DNA of 64,000 nucleotides, taken from the NCBI GenBank assembly GCA_025355505.1, contig JANXZM010000079.1:1-64000 (forward strand), written 5' to 3'. The notes under the pieces were generated by a model that searched no databases, was not told the origin of the DNA, and saw only the letters and a list, made by a program, of their open reading frames with translations. Made by a program: the position numbers and the translations under genes. Every line of letters starts with the position of its first letter. Within the stretch, counting starts at the first letter, position 1. The DNA is from Acidobacteriaceae bacterium (GTDB lineage Bacteria > Acidobacteriota > Terriglobia > Terriglobales > Acidobacteriaceae). This document shows, one piece after another, positions 16,108-23,367 of the stretch.

Positions 16108-17631
16108 ATGGCAGCTTCGCACACCCTACCGCACTCGCGCGCCATCCGCAAATCTGGCGTTCTCGTATTGAACGGCTATGGCATTCGCGTCCAAGTGAAT
16201 GCCGGTCATTTGTTCTTGCATGATGGAATAGCGGACGAGCGCCGGACAATCCGCCTGGCCCGTGTAAATCATGGCCTCAAGAGGCTGGTAATGATCGGGA
16301 GCGATGGCTTCATCACCCTTGGGGCGCTCCGCTGGATTTCTGACGTGGGCGCAGCGTTCGTGATGCTTGACCGCAGAGGCAAGGTGCTCGCCGTCACTGG
16401 TCCCGTTTCTTCTTCGGATGCCAAGCTCCGCCGAGCGCAAGCGCTCGCACTCGGCAACGGAAAGGCACTCAAGATTTCCAAGGAACTCATCTCCCAGAAA
16501 CTTGCCGGGCAGGAGCTACTCGTACGGGATATGCTGCACGATGCTGCGACGGCAGACGCGATTGCTCAATTCAGAGACGAGTTACCGAGCGCGGAGAGCA
16601 TGGAGGTTGTAAGGCTGATTGAAGCCCAAGCGGCGAGGCTATACTGGCGGGCTTGGTCTGACATACCAATTTGCTGGCCCCGAAAGGACGAGCACCGCGT
16701 ACCCGAACATTGGAAGCGCTTCGGTTCGCGCATCTCACCCTTGACCCACAGCCCGCGCCTTGCCGCCAATCCGCCCAACGCCCTGCTCAATCTTCTATAC
16801 GCACTTTTGGAAAGTGAGGCGCGTCTTTCTGCCGCTGCAATGGGTCTTGATCCAGGTATTGGGTTGCTACATGTAGATGTACCTAGCAGAGATTCACTCG
16901 CTTGCGACCTGATGGAAGTCTGTCGCCCCAAGGTGGACGCGTTCGTTCTTGATTGGCTTCGGAGCGAGCCTCTTTGCAAATCGGACTTCTTGGAAGATCG
17001 CAATGGTAACTGTCGCATCGGGTCATCGTTGGCAATCAAGCTCTGCGAGACTTCCGACACCTGGCGCAAACTCGTGGCTCCGATAGCAGAATATGTTGCG
17101 CAAAAACTCTGGTCCTCGATTTCCAAACCTACATCAACGCCCGCCCGACGACTGATCGCAACTCGCCTTACTCAGCGAAACAAGCGCGAAGTAAAGGGCA
17201 GTGAGGTGCCCGGAGTAAAGCAACCGAAGCCGGAACACGTCTGTAGCGGTTGTGGAAAGACCATCAGGGCCGAGCGAAAACATTGTGCAAACTGTGCCAT
17301 TGACGGGGCAACCGAACGCCTTACGGACGCAGCGCAAATTGGGCGAGTAGCTGCGCGCAGCCCCGAAGCTCGCGCCAAACACGCGGCCTCACGGCGACGG
17401 CACGCAGAGGCGTGCTCGGAATGGGACGCATCGAAGCAACCATCTTGGCTTACGAGTGAAGTGTTCTCGCAAGAAATCCAACCGCTGCTCGCGGGCATTT
17501 CAACATCCGCCATTCGATCACGGATCGGAGTTTCCCGCTGGTACGCGGGTCGGATTCGCGAAGGCTACCGCCCGCATCCCCGGCACTGGCTGGCGCTGGC
17601 GGAACTCGTGGGTGTTTCAGAAGGTGTGTGA
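16108..17631 (+). CDS. cas1: Cas1-family integrase (casposase) of element B
   Basis: The product is 507 residues from ATG 16108, set by GGAAGGA upstream and the matching start in element A. The N-terminal beta-rich domain is followed by the helical catalytic domain with YALLESEAR (catalytic Glu235 or 237), GLLHVD (His255) and CDLMEVCRPK (Asp267, Glu270), all expected of an active Cas1. A tail beyond ordinary Cas1 contains a zinc knuckle (Cys379, 382, 393, 396) and a final helix-turn-helix near residues 460-505 (ISTSAIRSRIGVSRWYAGRI). Casposases have such tails for recognising element ends. It would join the element's inverted repeats to the 14-bp target. No cas2 or CRISPR repeat is nearby, so a role in CRISPR adaptation is unlikely. 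Confidence 0.93.
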   Translation: MAASHTLPHSRAIRKSGVLVLNGYGIRVQVNAGHLFLHDGIADERRTIRLARVNHGLKRLVMIGSDGFITLGALRWISDVGAAFVMLDRRGKVLAVTGPVSSSDAKLRRAQALALGNGKALKISKELISQKLAGQELLVRDMLHDAATADAIAQFRDELPSAESMEVVRLIEAQAARLYWRAWSDIPICWPRKDEHRVPEHWKRFGSRISPLTHSPRLAANPPNALLNLLYALLESEARLSAAAMGLDPGIGLLHVDVPSRDSLACDLMEVCRPKVDAFVLDWLRSEPLCKSDFLEDRNGNCRIGSSLAIKLCETSDTWRKLVAPIAEYVAQKLWSSISKPTSTPARRLIATRLTQRNKREVKGSEVPGVKQPKPEHVCSGCGKTIRAERKHCANCAIDGATERLTDAAQIGRVAARSPEARAKHAASRRRHAEACSEWDASKQPSWLTSEVFSQEIQPLLAGISTSAIRSRIGVSRWYAGRIREGYRPHPRHWLALAELVGVSEGV

Positions 17632-17824
17632 GCAACTGACTCTTAATTGCTTTCACGTCAGCCATTTTCGTTATTTTTCAACGGCTTAGATGTTGTCACG
17701 TGCTGTGGAATGCTGCTGTTTTTGCCTGCATCAGTGACAGATAAGTGATAGCTTTTCGAGCGAATTCTCGGCGGGAGAGCAACGGCGCAAAAGTCAGTTG
17801 CTACTTTCCCCCAGAGCCCTTCAC

Positions 17825-18220
17825 CTAACCTGACCGTTTGCACGGGAACGCTTTGTTAAGCGCCTTCATGGTGTTGATGCTCGCAGGCAAGTGGAGTTCG
17901 CTGGGATTTTCTTTCCCATAATGCAGTACTATCAGTGCCATTTGCTTTAGCGTGACCCCCTCGGGAATATCGCACAGCATCGTTCTTTCTCCTGAGCCTG
18001 TGGCCACTCCAAAAGCATAACCGTCCACTACTCCCTGAATGTAGCTCATGCACGTTGTTACACTAATCAACTCCGCCTTGCTCAATTTCTCGTAGTCCGA
18101 TTCTGCGTACCGGCACTCTTCCATGAGGTCCTCCGCTGTCTTCGCAGATGCAATTCCCGCAGCAGCGGACTTTTGAAATACAATCAGTAGCACGACAAAC
18201 AGCCACAGTCTGGTTTTCAT
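17825..18220 (-). CDS. secreted Rap1a/Tai-like protein, passenger of element B
   Basis: The product is 131 residues from ATG 18220. A signal peptide is visible (RLWLFVVLLIVFQKSAAA). The mature part has the layout of the Rap1a immunity-protein domain: MEECRYA, then CMSYIQGVVDGYAFG, then LCDIPEGVTLKQMALIVLHYG, ending KALNKAFPCK with four conserved cysteines. Founding members neutralise type VI secretion effectors in the periplasm, but the domain is widespread with unknown roles. It stands alone with no adjacent effector. Its role as casposon cargo is unknown. Confidence 0.7.
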   Translation of the reverse strand: MKTRLWLFVVLLIVFQKSAAAGIASAKTAEDLMEECRYAESDYEKLSKAELISVTTCMSYIQGVVDGYAFGVATGSGERTMLCDIPEGVTLKQMALIVLHYGKENPSELHLPASINTMKALNKAFPCKRSG

Positions 18221-18280
18221 AACTGAGATTGTGCGCCTTACTCTGAACGCTGGCAATACTTCCAACGGTGGAGGTCTGGA

Positions 18281-18518
18281 ATGGCGAAATACGATAGGCT
18301 CACGGAATGGCTGAAAAAACCGAAGCTGCCGCTCACGTTCAGCGAGATAGAAACGATTATCGGGGAAAGGCTGCCAGACTCAGCCGCACAGCACCGGCCT
18401 TGGTGGGGGAAATGAGGTGAACGCTGAATCTCGGCAGTGTCACGCTTGGCTTGATGCAGGATGGCAGGTTGATTCCGTGGACCTGAAAGGCAAGGGGGTA
18501 GTTTTCAGGAAACTGTAG
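18281..18518 (+). pseudogene. frameshifted small KYDxL...RxWW protein (likely DUF7662)
   Basis: From ATG 18281, with GGAGG upstream, the frame reads KYDRLTEWLKKPKLPLTFSE and RPWWGK, then stops. One base later in frame the protein continues as EVNAESRQCHAW, LDAGWQVDSVDL and VVFRKL to TAG at 18518. The two halves together match a small family I recall as DUF7662. The break falls in a GGGGG run near 18406-18410, so a one-base insertion or a sequencing error explains it. Function unknown. Confidence 0.65.
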
Positions 18519-18552
18519 GGGCTTCGCAGATGGCAACGCGGAGCCTCACTTC

Positions 18553-18690
18553 CTACTTAATGGGGCGCTGTTTCAGAACGCCCTGCCACATCCGGTACAC
18601 GTCCGTGACTCTTTCTGGAGTTTCCCGCTTGCCCAGAAGTTCTAAGATAGTGAGAATCGCCAGGACTGTTTCGTCGCTTGGGTTTGCCAT
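18553..18690 (-). CDS. possible small ORF, 45 residues
   Basis: From ATG 18690 with AGGAA upstream, the frame encodes a helical 45-residue product containing ETVLAILTILELLGKRE. It overlaps the end of the truncated ORF 18557-18919 in another frame and looks the better coding candidate there. No family is recognised. Confidence 0.3.
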   Translation of the reverse strand: MANPSDETVLAILTILELLGKRETPERVTDVYRMWQGVLKQRPIK

Positions 18691-18919
18691 CGTGTTTCCT
18701 TCCTGCTTTCTTTTTTACGCGGGCGAACACGAGCTGGGAAAGTTCCCATGATGCGCGAATGCGGTTCGGGTTCACTTCCCGTAGGAGTCTCGGATATTCT
18801 TCAGGAACATACTGGTGCGCCGCTTTGCCGTCACCACAGACAACTTGCCCTTCCCATCCGTACTTCTCGAATCTATTTTTTAATCGTCCGTCAACGAACT
18901 CTGTGACTGTGAGGCTGGC
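18557..18919 (-). pseudogene. 5'-truncated ORF abutting an IS remnant
   Basis: The frame reads SLTVTEFVDGRLKNRF, YGWEGQVVCGDGKAAHQYVP and REVNPNRIRASWELSQLVFA and looks coding. Upstream of about 18920 it runs antisense to the IS1595 remnant, so its natural start appears to have been replaced. The segment past VKKKAGRKHDGKPKRR is probably out of frame. No family assigned. Confidence 0.35.
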
Positions 18920-19144
18920 GTGTGCATCACAACGAACGCCATCGAAGGCCATTTTGCGACATTGAAGCGCGGGATCAATGGGGTGTACCATCATGTCGGC
19001 AAGCAGCACCTGCATCGCTACTTGAGCGAATTTGATTTCAGGTATAACTCTCGGAGAGAAAAAGACGGAGATCGCACATTGATGGCGCTCAGCAGTGTAA
19101 GCGGGAAACGGTTGATGCTGCGGAACTCAAAGCAGCCAAATTAG
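18920..19144 (+). pseudogene. IS1595-family (ISXO2-like) transposase, C-terminal fragment
   Basis: The frame encodes TTNAIEGHFATLKRGINGVY, HHVGKQHLHRYLSEFDFRYN and DGDRTLMALSSVSGKRL, the conserved end of ISXO2-like transposases (NxxEGxxxxLKRG with the catalytic Glu, then HLxRYxxEFxFRYN). The N-terminal two thirds are absent; upstream codons do not fit the family. It is a decayed insertion sequence inside element B and cannot be active on its own. Confidence 0.8.
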
Positions 19145-19174
19145 GAGCAAAGAATCTTTCCCCAAAAGCATAAA

Positions 19175-19192
19175 GCCCGCCTGCCAGCGGGC
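19175..19192 (-). terminator. hairpin inside the right end of element B
   Basis: The stem GCCCGC-loop-GCGGGC is followed on the minus strand by TTTATGCTTTT, giving a terminator-like signal. It may insulate the element from transcription entering from valS-side DNA. Confidence 0.45.
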
Positions 19193-19204
19193 CTCGTGCT
19201 TGAA

Positions 19205-19242
19205 TGGGGGTGTAGCAAAATCCCCTCAGGTCATAGTACCCC
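19205..19242 (-). repeat. right terminal inverted repeat of element B
   Basis: Exact 38-bp reverse complement of 9385-9422, ending CATAGTACCCC. It meets the right copy of the target duplication at 19243. Confidence 0.92.
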
Positions 19243-19256
19243 CGCACAAGTTTGAC
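19243..19256 (+). repeat. target-site duplication, right copy
   Basis: CGCACAAGTTTGAC, identical to 9371-9384. Host DNA of the valS upstream region starts here. Confidence 0.9.
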
Positions 19257-19329
19257 CCTTCTTTTCTCACGCCTGTAAGATCAATCATTCCCTCCTTCTG
19301 CCGGAAAATCTGCCGAGCTTGCTCGGCCT

Positions 19330-19356
19330 GGACGGCCGGGGGCGGCCGTCCCTACA
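19330..19356 (+). repeat. palindrome in the valS leader
   Basis: GGACGGCC-GGGG-GGCCGTCC followed by CTACAC, fifteen bases upstream of the valS start. Similar short palindromes ending in CCCTACA or CCCCACA occur near 22273-22301 and 42579-42650. Confidence 0.5.
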
Positions 19357-19370
19357 CGATCAGGATAACC

Positions 19371-22190
19371 ATGCCGCACGAATTGCCGAAAGCTTACGAA
19401 CCGGGCGCGATTGAAACGCGCTGGGCCGAGTATTGGGTGCGGGAAAAACTGTTTCAGGTGGAGACGCCTGCGCCTGGAGATTTGCGTCCGGTGTTTACGC
19501 TGCTGTTGCCGCCGCCGAATGTGACGGGGCGGTTGCACATGGGGCACATGCTGAACCAGACGCAGATGGACATCGTCGCGCGCTGGCATCGCATGCGCGG
19601 GTTTGTCACGCTTTGGCTGCCGGGCACGGACCATGCGGGCATCGCTACGCAGATGATGGTGGAGCGTCAGCTTGCGAGAGAAGGCAAGAAACGGCGCGAG
19701 ATGGGGCGCGAGAAATTCATGGAGCGGGTTTGGGAATGGCGGCGCGAGTATGGCGGCGCGATCCTTGAGCAGATGAAGCGGCTGGGCGCGTCGGTGGATT
19801 GGGGGCGCGAATACTTCACCATGGACGACAACCTGTCGCATGCGGTGAAGGAAGTTTTCGTGCGGCTGTATGAAGATGGGCTGATTTATCGCGGGAAGTA
19901 CATCGTGAACTGGTGCTCGGACTGCGGGACGGCGATTTCGGATCTCGAAGTGAAGCATGAGGATGTCGCGGGGAAGTTGTATGAGATCCGGTATCCCGTT
20001 GTTGGCGGGGTCAATGGGAAAGAAGAATTTATCACGGTGGCGACTACGCGGCCGGAGACGATGCTGGGCGACACGGCGATTGCGGTGAATCCGAAGGACG
20101 AGCGCTACCTGCATCTGCAGGGCAAGCATGTGCTGCTGCCGCTGATGAATCGGGAGATTCCTATTATTGCGGATGAACTGGCGCAGCCTGAATTTGGCAC
20201 GGGCGCGGTGAAGGTCACGCCGGCGCACGATCCAAATGACTTCGAGGCTGGCGTGCGGCACAACCTGCCGCAGATCGAAGTGATTGACGAGCACGCCAAG
20301 ATGAATGCAAATGCCGGCGCTTACGCGGGGCTGGATCGCTTTGCGGCGCGTGCTCGCGTGGTGGAAGACCTCTCCGAGCAGGGCTTTCTTGTGGGCACGA
20401 AGGATTACACGATTGCGCTCGGCAAGTGCGACCGCTCGGGCACGATTGTGGAGCCGCGGCTCTCGACGCAGTGGTTCGTCAAGATTGCGCCGCTGGCGAA
20501 GCGGGCAATTGAAGTCGTGGAGAAGGGATACATCCGCTTCACGCCGGAAAATTACGGGCAGATGTATTTGAACTGGATGAATAACATCCACGACTGGTGC
20601 ATCTCGCGGCAGTTGTGGTGGGGACACAGGATTCCGGCGTGGTATTGCACGAACAACGATTGCAAGGAAGTGGTGGTGGCGCGGGAGGCTCCGACGGCGT
20701 GCAAATGCGGCAGCACGAAGCTGGAGCAGGATACGGACGTGCTGGACACATGGTTTTCGTCGGGGCTGCTGCCGTTTACGACTTTGGGCTGGCCTGCGGC
20801 TGCGCGGGACCAGGAAGTGTTCTATCCCAATTCGCTGATGATTACGGGGTTCGACATTTTGTTCTTTTGGGTGGCGCGGATGATCATGCTCGGGTGCTGG
20901 TTCATGATGCCACCGCACAAGCCGGGCGGGAGTTTGGCGTCGGACGGCGATGCCAACGAAGACGCGCTGGGCGCGAGCGTTCCCTTTCGCGAGGTTTACA
21001 TCCACGCGCTGGTGCGCGATGCCGACCGGCAGAAGATGTCGAAGACGAAAGGGAACGTGCTCGATCCGATCAAGGTGATCGGGCAGTACGGGACGGACGC
21101 GACGCGCTTCACCCTGGCGGCGATGGCGGCGCCGGGGACCGATATCGCGTTCAGCGAGACCCGCACGGCGGGCTATCGGAATTTTGCCAACAAGATCTGG
21201 AATGCGGCGCGGTTTATGTTTATGCACGTGGATCGCGTGGAGCCGGGCTTGCGGCCCGGGGACCCTTCGGCTTCTCTCAGGGCAGGCTCGGGGGACGCGG
21301 GTCTCTCCAGAAGCGGCGGCATTGCCGGGTTTCAGACTGAGACGCTTGAAGACCGGTGGATTCTCTCGCGGTTCAATCGGGCGGCTAAGGACGTGAACGA
21401 GTCTCTCGGGACGTATCGTTTCGATGAGGCGGCGAATCGCATCTACGATTTTTTCTGGGCCGAGTTTTGCGACTGGTATATCGAGCTGATCAAGCCGCGA
21501 CTGAACTTCGAGGAAGGAGCGGAGACGGGACCAGCTCGAATTGCATGTGCAAATCTGGTGAATCTGTTCGAGGCATCGTTGCGGTTGCTGCATCCCGTGA
21601 TGCCGTTTATCACGGAAGAAATCTGGCACGCGATATACGATGGCAGGCCTCCGCTGAAATCGATTGCGCTGGCGGCGTATCCGGCGGCGGACGAAAAACA
21701 GATTGATCTGGGGGCGGAGACGGAGATGGCGATTCTGCAGGATTTGATCGTCAGCGTGCGCAATCTGCGGGCGGAGTTGAAAGTTGAGCCCAAGGTGAAA
21801 GTGCCGATTGAGGTGTTTGCGCATGAGCCGGCGATTCGCGCGATGCTCGAAAAGAATCTTGGTGCGGTTCTGCTTGATCGTCCGGCGAATGTGGAGAAGA
21901 TTACGTTTGTGGAAAGCTCGCTGTCGAACTTACCGGGAGGGCGCAGCACGTCGCGGTTCGATGTGCATGCGATCTACGAAAAAAAGATCGACGTAGCGGC
22001 CGAGCGCGAGCGTCTAACGAAAGAGCTGGAGAAGATTGAAAAGCAACTGGCCAGTGCGAAGCGCAGACTTGGCGACGAGCAATTTCTGGCGAAGGCGCCG
22101 GCAAAGGTGGTGGAGGGGTTGCGCAAGCAGGTAGAGGAATCGGCCACGCTGCGAGACAAGCTCCTCGCCAAATTGAAGGAGCTGAAGTAG
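19371..22190 (+). CDS. valS: valyl-tRNA synthetase
   Basis: Charges tRNA-Val with valine. The product is 939 residues from ATG 19371 (AGGA just upstream). The class I signatures are HMGH (residues 56-59) and KMSKT (from Lys555). The editing domain lies between, with TTRPETMLGDTA. The anticodon-binding domain (LEDRWILSRFN) and a C-terminal coiled coil (RERLTKELEKIEKQLASAKRR) complete a full-length enzyme. Near residues 624-656 a Pro/Gly/Arg/Ser-rich stretch containing GLRPGDPSASLRAGSGDAGL interrupts the usual sequence between the catalytic and anticodon domains; it looks like an in-frame repeat insertion. Element B lies immediately upstream, so the promoter may have been displaced. Confidence 0.96.
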   Translation: MPHELPKAYEPGAIETRWAEYWVREKLFQVETPAPGDLRPVFTLLLPPPNVTGRLHMGHMLNQTQMDIVARWHRMRGFVTLWLPGTDHAGIATQMMVERQLAREGKKRREMGREKFMERVWEWRREYGGAILEQMKRLGASVDWGREYFTMDDNLSHAVKEVFVRLYEDGLIYRGKYIVNWCSDCGTAISDLEVKHEDVAGKLYEIRYPVVGGVNGKEEFITVATTRPETMLGDTAIAVNPKDERYLHLQGKHVLLPLMNREIPIIADELAQPEFGTGAVKVTPAHDPNDFEAGVRHNLPQIEVIDEHAKMNANAGAYAGLDRFAARARVVEDLSEQGFLVGTKDYTIALGKCDRSGTIVEPRLSTQWFVKIAPLAKRAIEVVEKGYIRFTPENYGQMYLNWMNNIHDWCISRQLWWGHRIPAWYCTNNDCKEVVVAREAPTACKCGSTKLEQDTDVLDTWFSSGLLPFTTLGWPAAARDQEVFYPNSLMITGFDILFFWVARMIMLGCWFMMPPHKPGGSLASDGDANEDALGASVPFREVYIHALVRDADRQKMSKTKGNVLDPIKVIGQYGTDATRFTLAAMAAPGTDIAFSETRTAGYRNFANKIWNAARFMFMHVDRVEPGLRPGDPSASLRAGSGDAGLSRSGGIAGFQTETLEDRWILSRFNRAAKDVNESLGTYRFDEAANRIYDFFWAEFCDWYIELIKPRLNFEEGAETGPARIACANLVNLFEASLRLLHPVMPFITEEIWHAIYDGRPPLKSIALAAYPAADEKQIDLGAETEMAILQDLIVSVRNLRAELKVEPKVKVPIEVFAHEPAIRAMLEKNLGAVLLDRPANVEKITFVESSLSNLPGGRSTSRFDVHAIYEKKIDVAAERERLTKELEKIEKQLASAKRRLGDEQFLAKAPAKVVEGLRKQVEESATLRDKLLAKLKELK
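21240..21335 (+). repeat. in-frame repeat insertion within valS
   Basis: The segment contains GGCTTGCGGCCCGGGGACCC and CTTCGGCTTCTCTCAGGGCA, the kind of small dispersed repeat often found between genes in GC-rich soil bacteria. Here it adds about 30 residues (core SASLRAGSGD) without breaking the valS frame. Confidence 0.55.
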
Positions 22191-22301
22191 TCAGGTTTTA
22201 CGTGGGCCCGGACGCAATCGTCCGGACAGTCGGGCGCTCGACGCAGCATCGCAGTCGCGGCTCTTCGAGCCGCATGGACGGGCGAGGGCGCCCGTCCCCA
22301 C

Positions 22302-23195
22302 ATGAACGAAACGGACATGGACTGGAATTCACGACGCATTACGGCGATTCTTGAGAACGCGCTGAACGAAGATCGGGCGACGCGCGATGCGACCAGCTAC
22401 GCCTGCATCGATCCCAACCAGCGCGCCTCGGCGACGATTATCGCCAAGCAGGAGTGTATTCTGTCTGGGCTCGGATGCGTGCCGCGGATTCTCGACGTGT
22501 ATGCGGCGCTTGACGGGGCGGTCACTTCGCACTACGAGGTGACTAGCCATCCATCGATTTTTGACGGGATCCGCATGAACGCGGGGCAGCAGGTCGCGGT
22601 GATCCGGCATAACGCGCGGGTGATTCTGTCGTGCGAGCGGGTGATCCTGAATTTTCTGCAGCGGATGGCGGGAATCGCGACCACCACGCGAAAGTTTGTG
22701 GATGCGGTGGAGGGCACGCGGGTTCGGATTCTCGACACACGTAAAACGGCGCCCGGGCTGCGCGTGATTGACAAGTACGCGGTGCGCTGCGGTGGCGGGC
22801 AGAATCACAGGCTGGATCTTTCCGACGGTGTGTTGATCAAGGGCAATCACATAGCGCTGGCAGGGGGCGCGATCCCGGTGCTGGAACGCGCGATCCACAA
22901 CCGGCGTGGGCGGCAGCCGATCGAGATTGAAGTGCGGTCGCTGGAAGAACTGGAGCAGGCGCTGGACCACGGGGCGGAGGCGATCCTGCTCGATAATGTG
23001 AGCGTTGAGAGTGTACGCAAGGCGGTCGAGATTTGTTCGCGACAGCCGCGGCGGATTCCGCTGGAGTGCGCGGGCGGAATCAATCTGGAGAACGTGCGGG
23101 CGTACGCGGAGACGGGCGTGGATTTTATCTCGGTGGGGGCGCTGACGCATTCATCGACGGCGGTGGATATGAGTTTACGGGTGACGCCGGCGTAA
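22302..23195 (+). CDS. nadC: nicotinate-nucleotide pyrophosphorylase (carboxylating)
   Basis: Converts quinolinate and PRPP to nicotinate mononucleotide in de novo NAD synthesis. The product is 297 residues (ATG 22302; ATG 22317 is an alternative). Family motifs include ERVILNFLQRMAGIATTT, DTRKTAPGLRVIDKYAVRCG, NHRLDLSDGVLIKGNH and LECAGGINLENV, covering the PRPP and quinolinate sites. It lies about 110 bases after valS in the same direction, with a palindromic repeat in the gap. No nadA or nadB is in the window. Confidence 0.95.
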   Translation: MNETDMDWNSRRITAILENALNEDRATRDATSYACIDPNQRASATIIAKQECILSGLGCVPRILDVYAALDGAVTSHYEVTSHPSIFDGIRMNAGQQVAVIRHNARVILSCERVILNFLQRMAGIATTTRKFVDAVEGTRVRILDTRKTAPGLRVIDKYAVRCGGGQNHRLDLSDGVLIKGNHIALAGGAIPVLERAIHNRRGRQPIEIEVRSLEELEQALDHGAEAILLDNVSVESVRKAVEICSRQPRRIPLECAGGINLENVRAYAETGVDFISVGALTHSSTAVDMSLRVTPA

Positions 23196-23202
23196 AGAGC
23201 GG

Positions 23203-23316
23203 GCGTTTGTCGCTTGTCGTTTGTCGTTTGTCGTTCGTGGAACGGCACGCCATCGTTGCTTCTTTAATCTTCCCAGACTCGATTTGCCACGACTGACGAC
23301 TAACGACCAGCGACTG
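23203..23316. repeat. TTGTCG tandem repeat with a distant inverted partner
   Basis: 23205-23237 is a run of (C/T)TTGTCG units; 23288-23316 holds the complementary pattern CGACTGACGACTAACGACCA. The two could fold back over about 50 bases. It separates nadC from birA. Confidence 0.5.
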
Positions 23317-23367
23317 TTTATAATTCCCTCCATCACAGCTTCCGGGAAAACTCGCAGCCTACCGTCT

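Larger units (their letters stand above)
9385..19242. mobile_element. element B: complete casposon-like transposon, 9858 bp
   Basis: The element is bounded by perfect 38-bp inverted repeats and flanked by 14-bp direct repeats. It carries cas1 (plus strand), and on the minus strand an unknown gene, an HTH gene, an HNH nuclease and a PolB. This is the diagnostic casposon set: Cas1, PolB, HNH and HTH within inverted repeats and a 14-15 bp duplication. Passenger genes are a secreted beta-helix protein near the left end, and a Rap1a-like protein, a frameshifted small gene and an IS1595 remnant near the right end. Perfect ends and full-length core genes suggest recent activity. It sits 128 bases upstream of the valS start. 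Confidence 0.9.

Noticed and set aside
15000-19250. CRISPR-Cas adaptation locus
   Set aside because: There is no cas2 and no series of regularly spaced repeats on either side of either cas1; terminal inverted repeats and target duplication explain the gene better.
19281-21824. Long open frame of 847 codons antisense to valS
   Set aside because: It is the complement of a GC-rich gene with clear ValRS motifs; the antisense product is Arg/His/Pro-rich with no recognisable domain.
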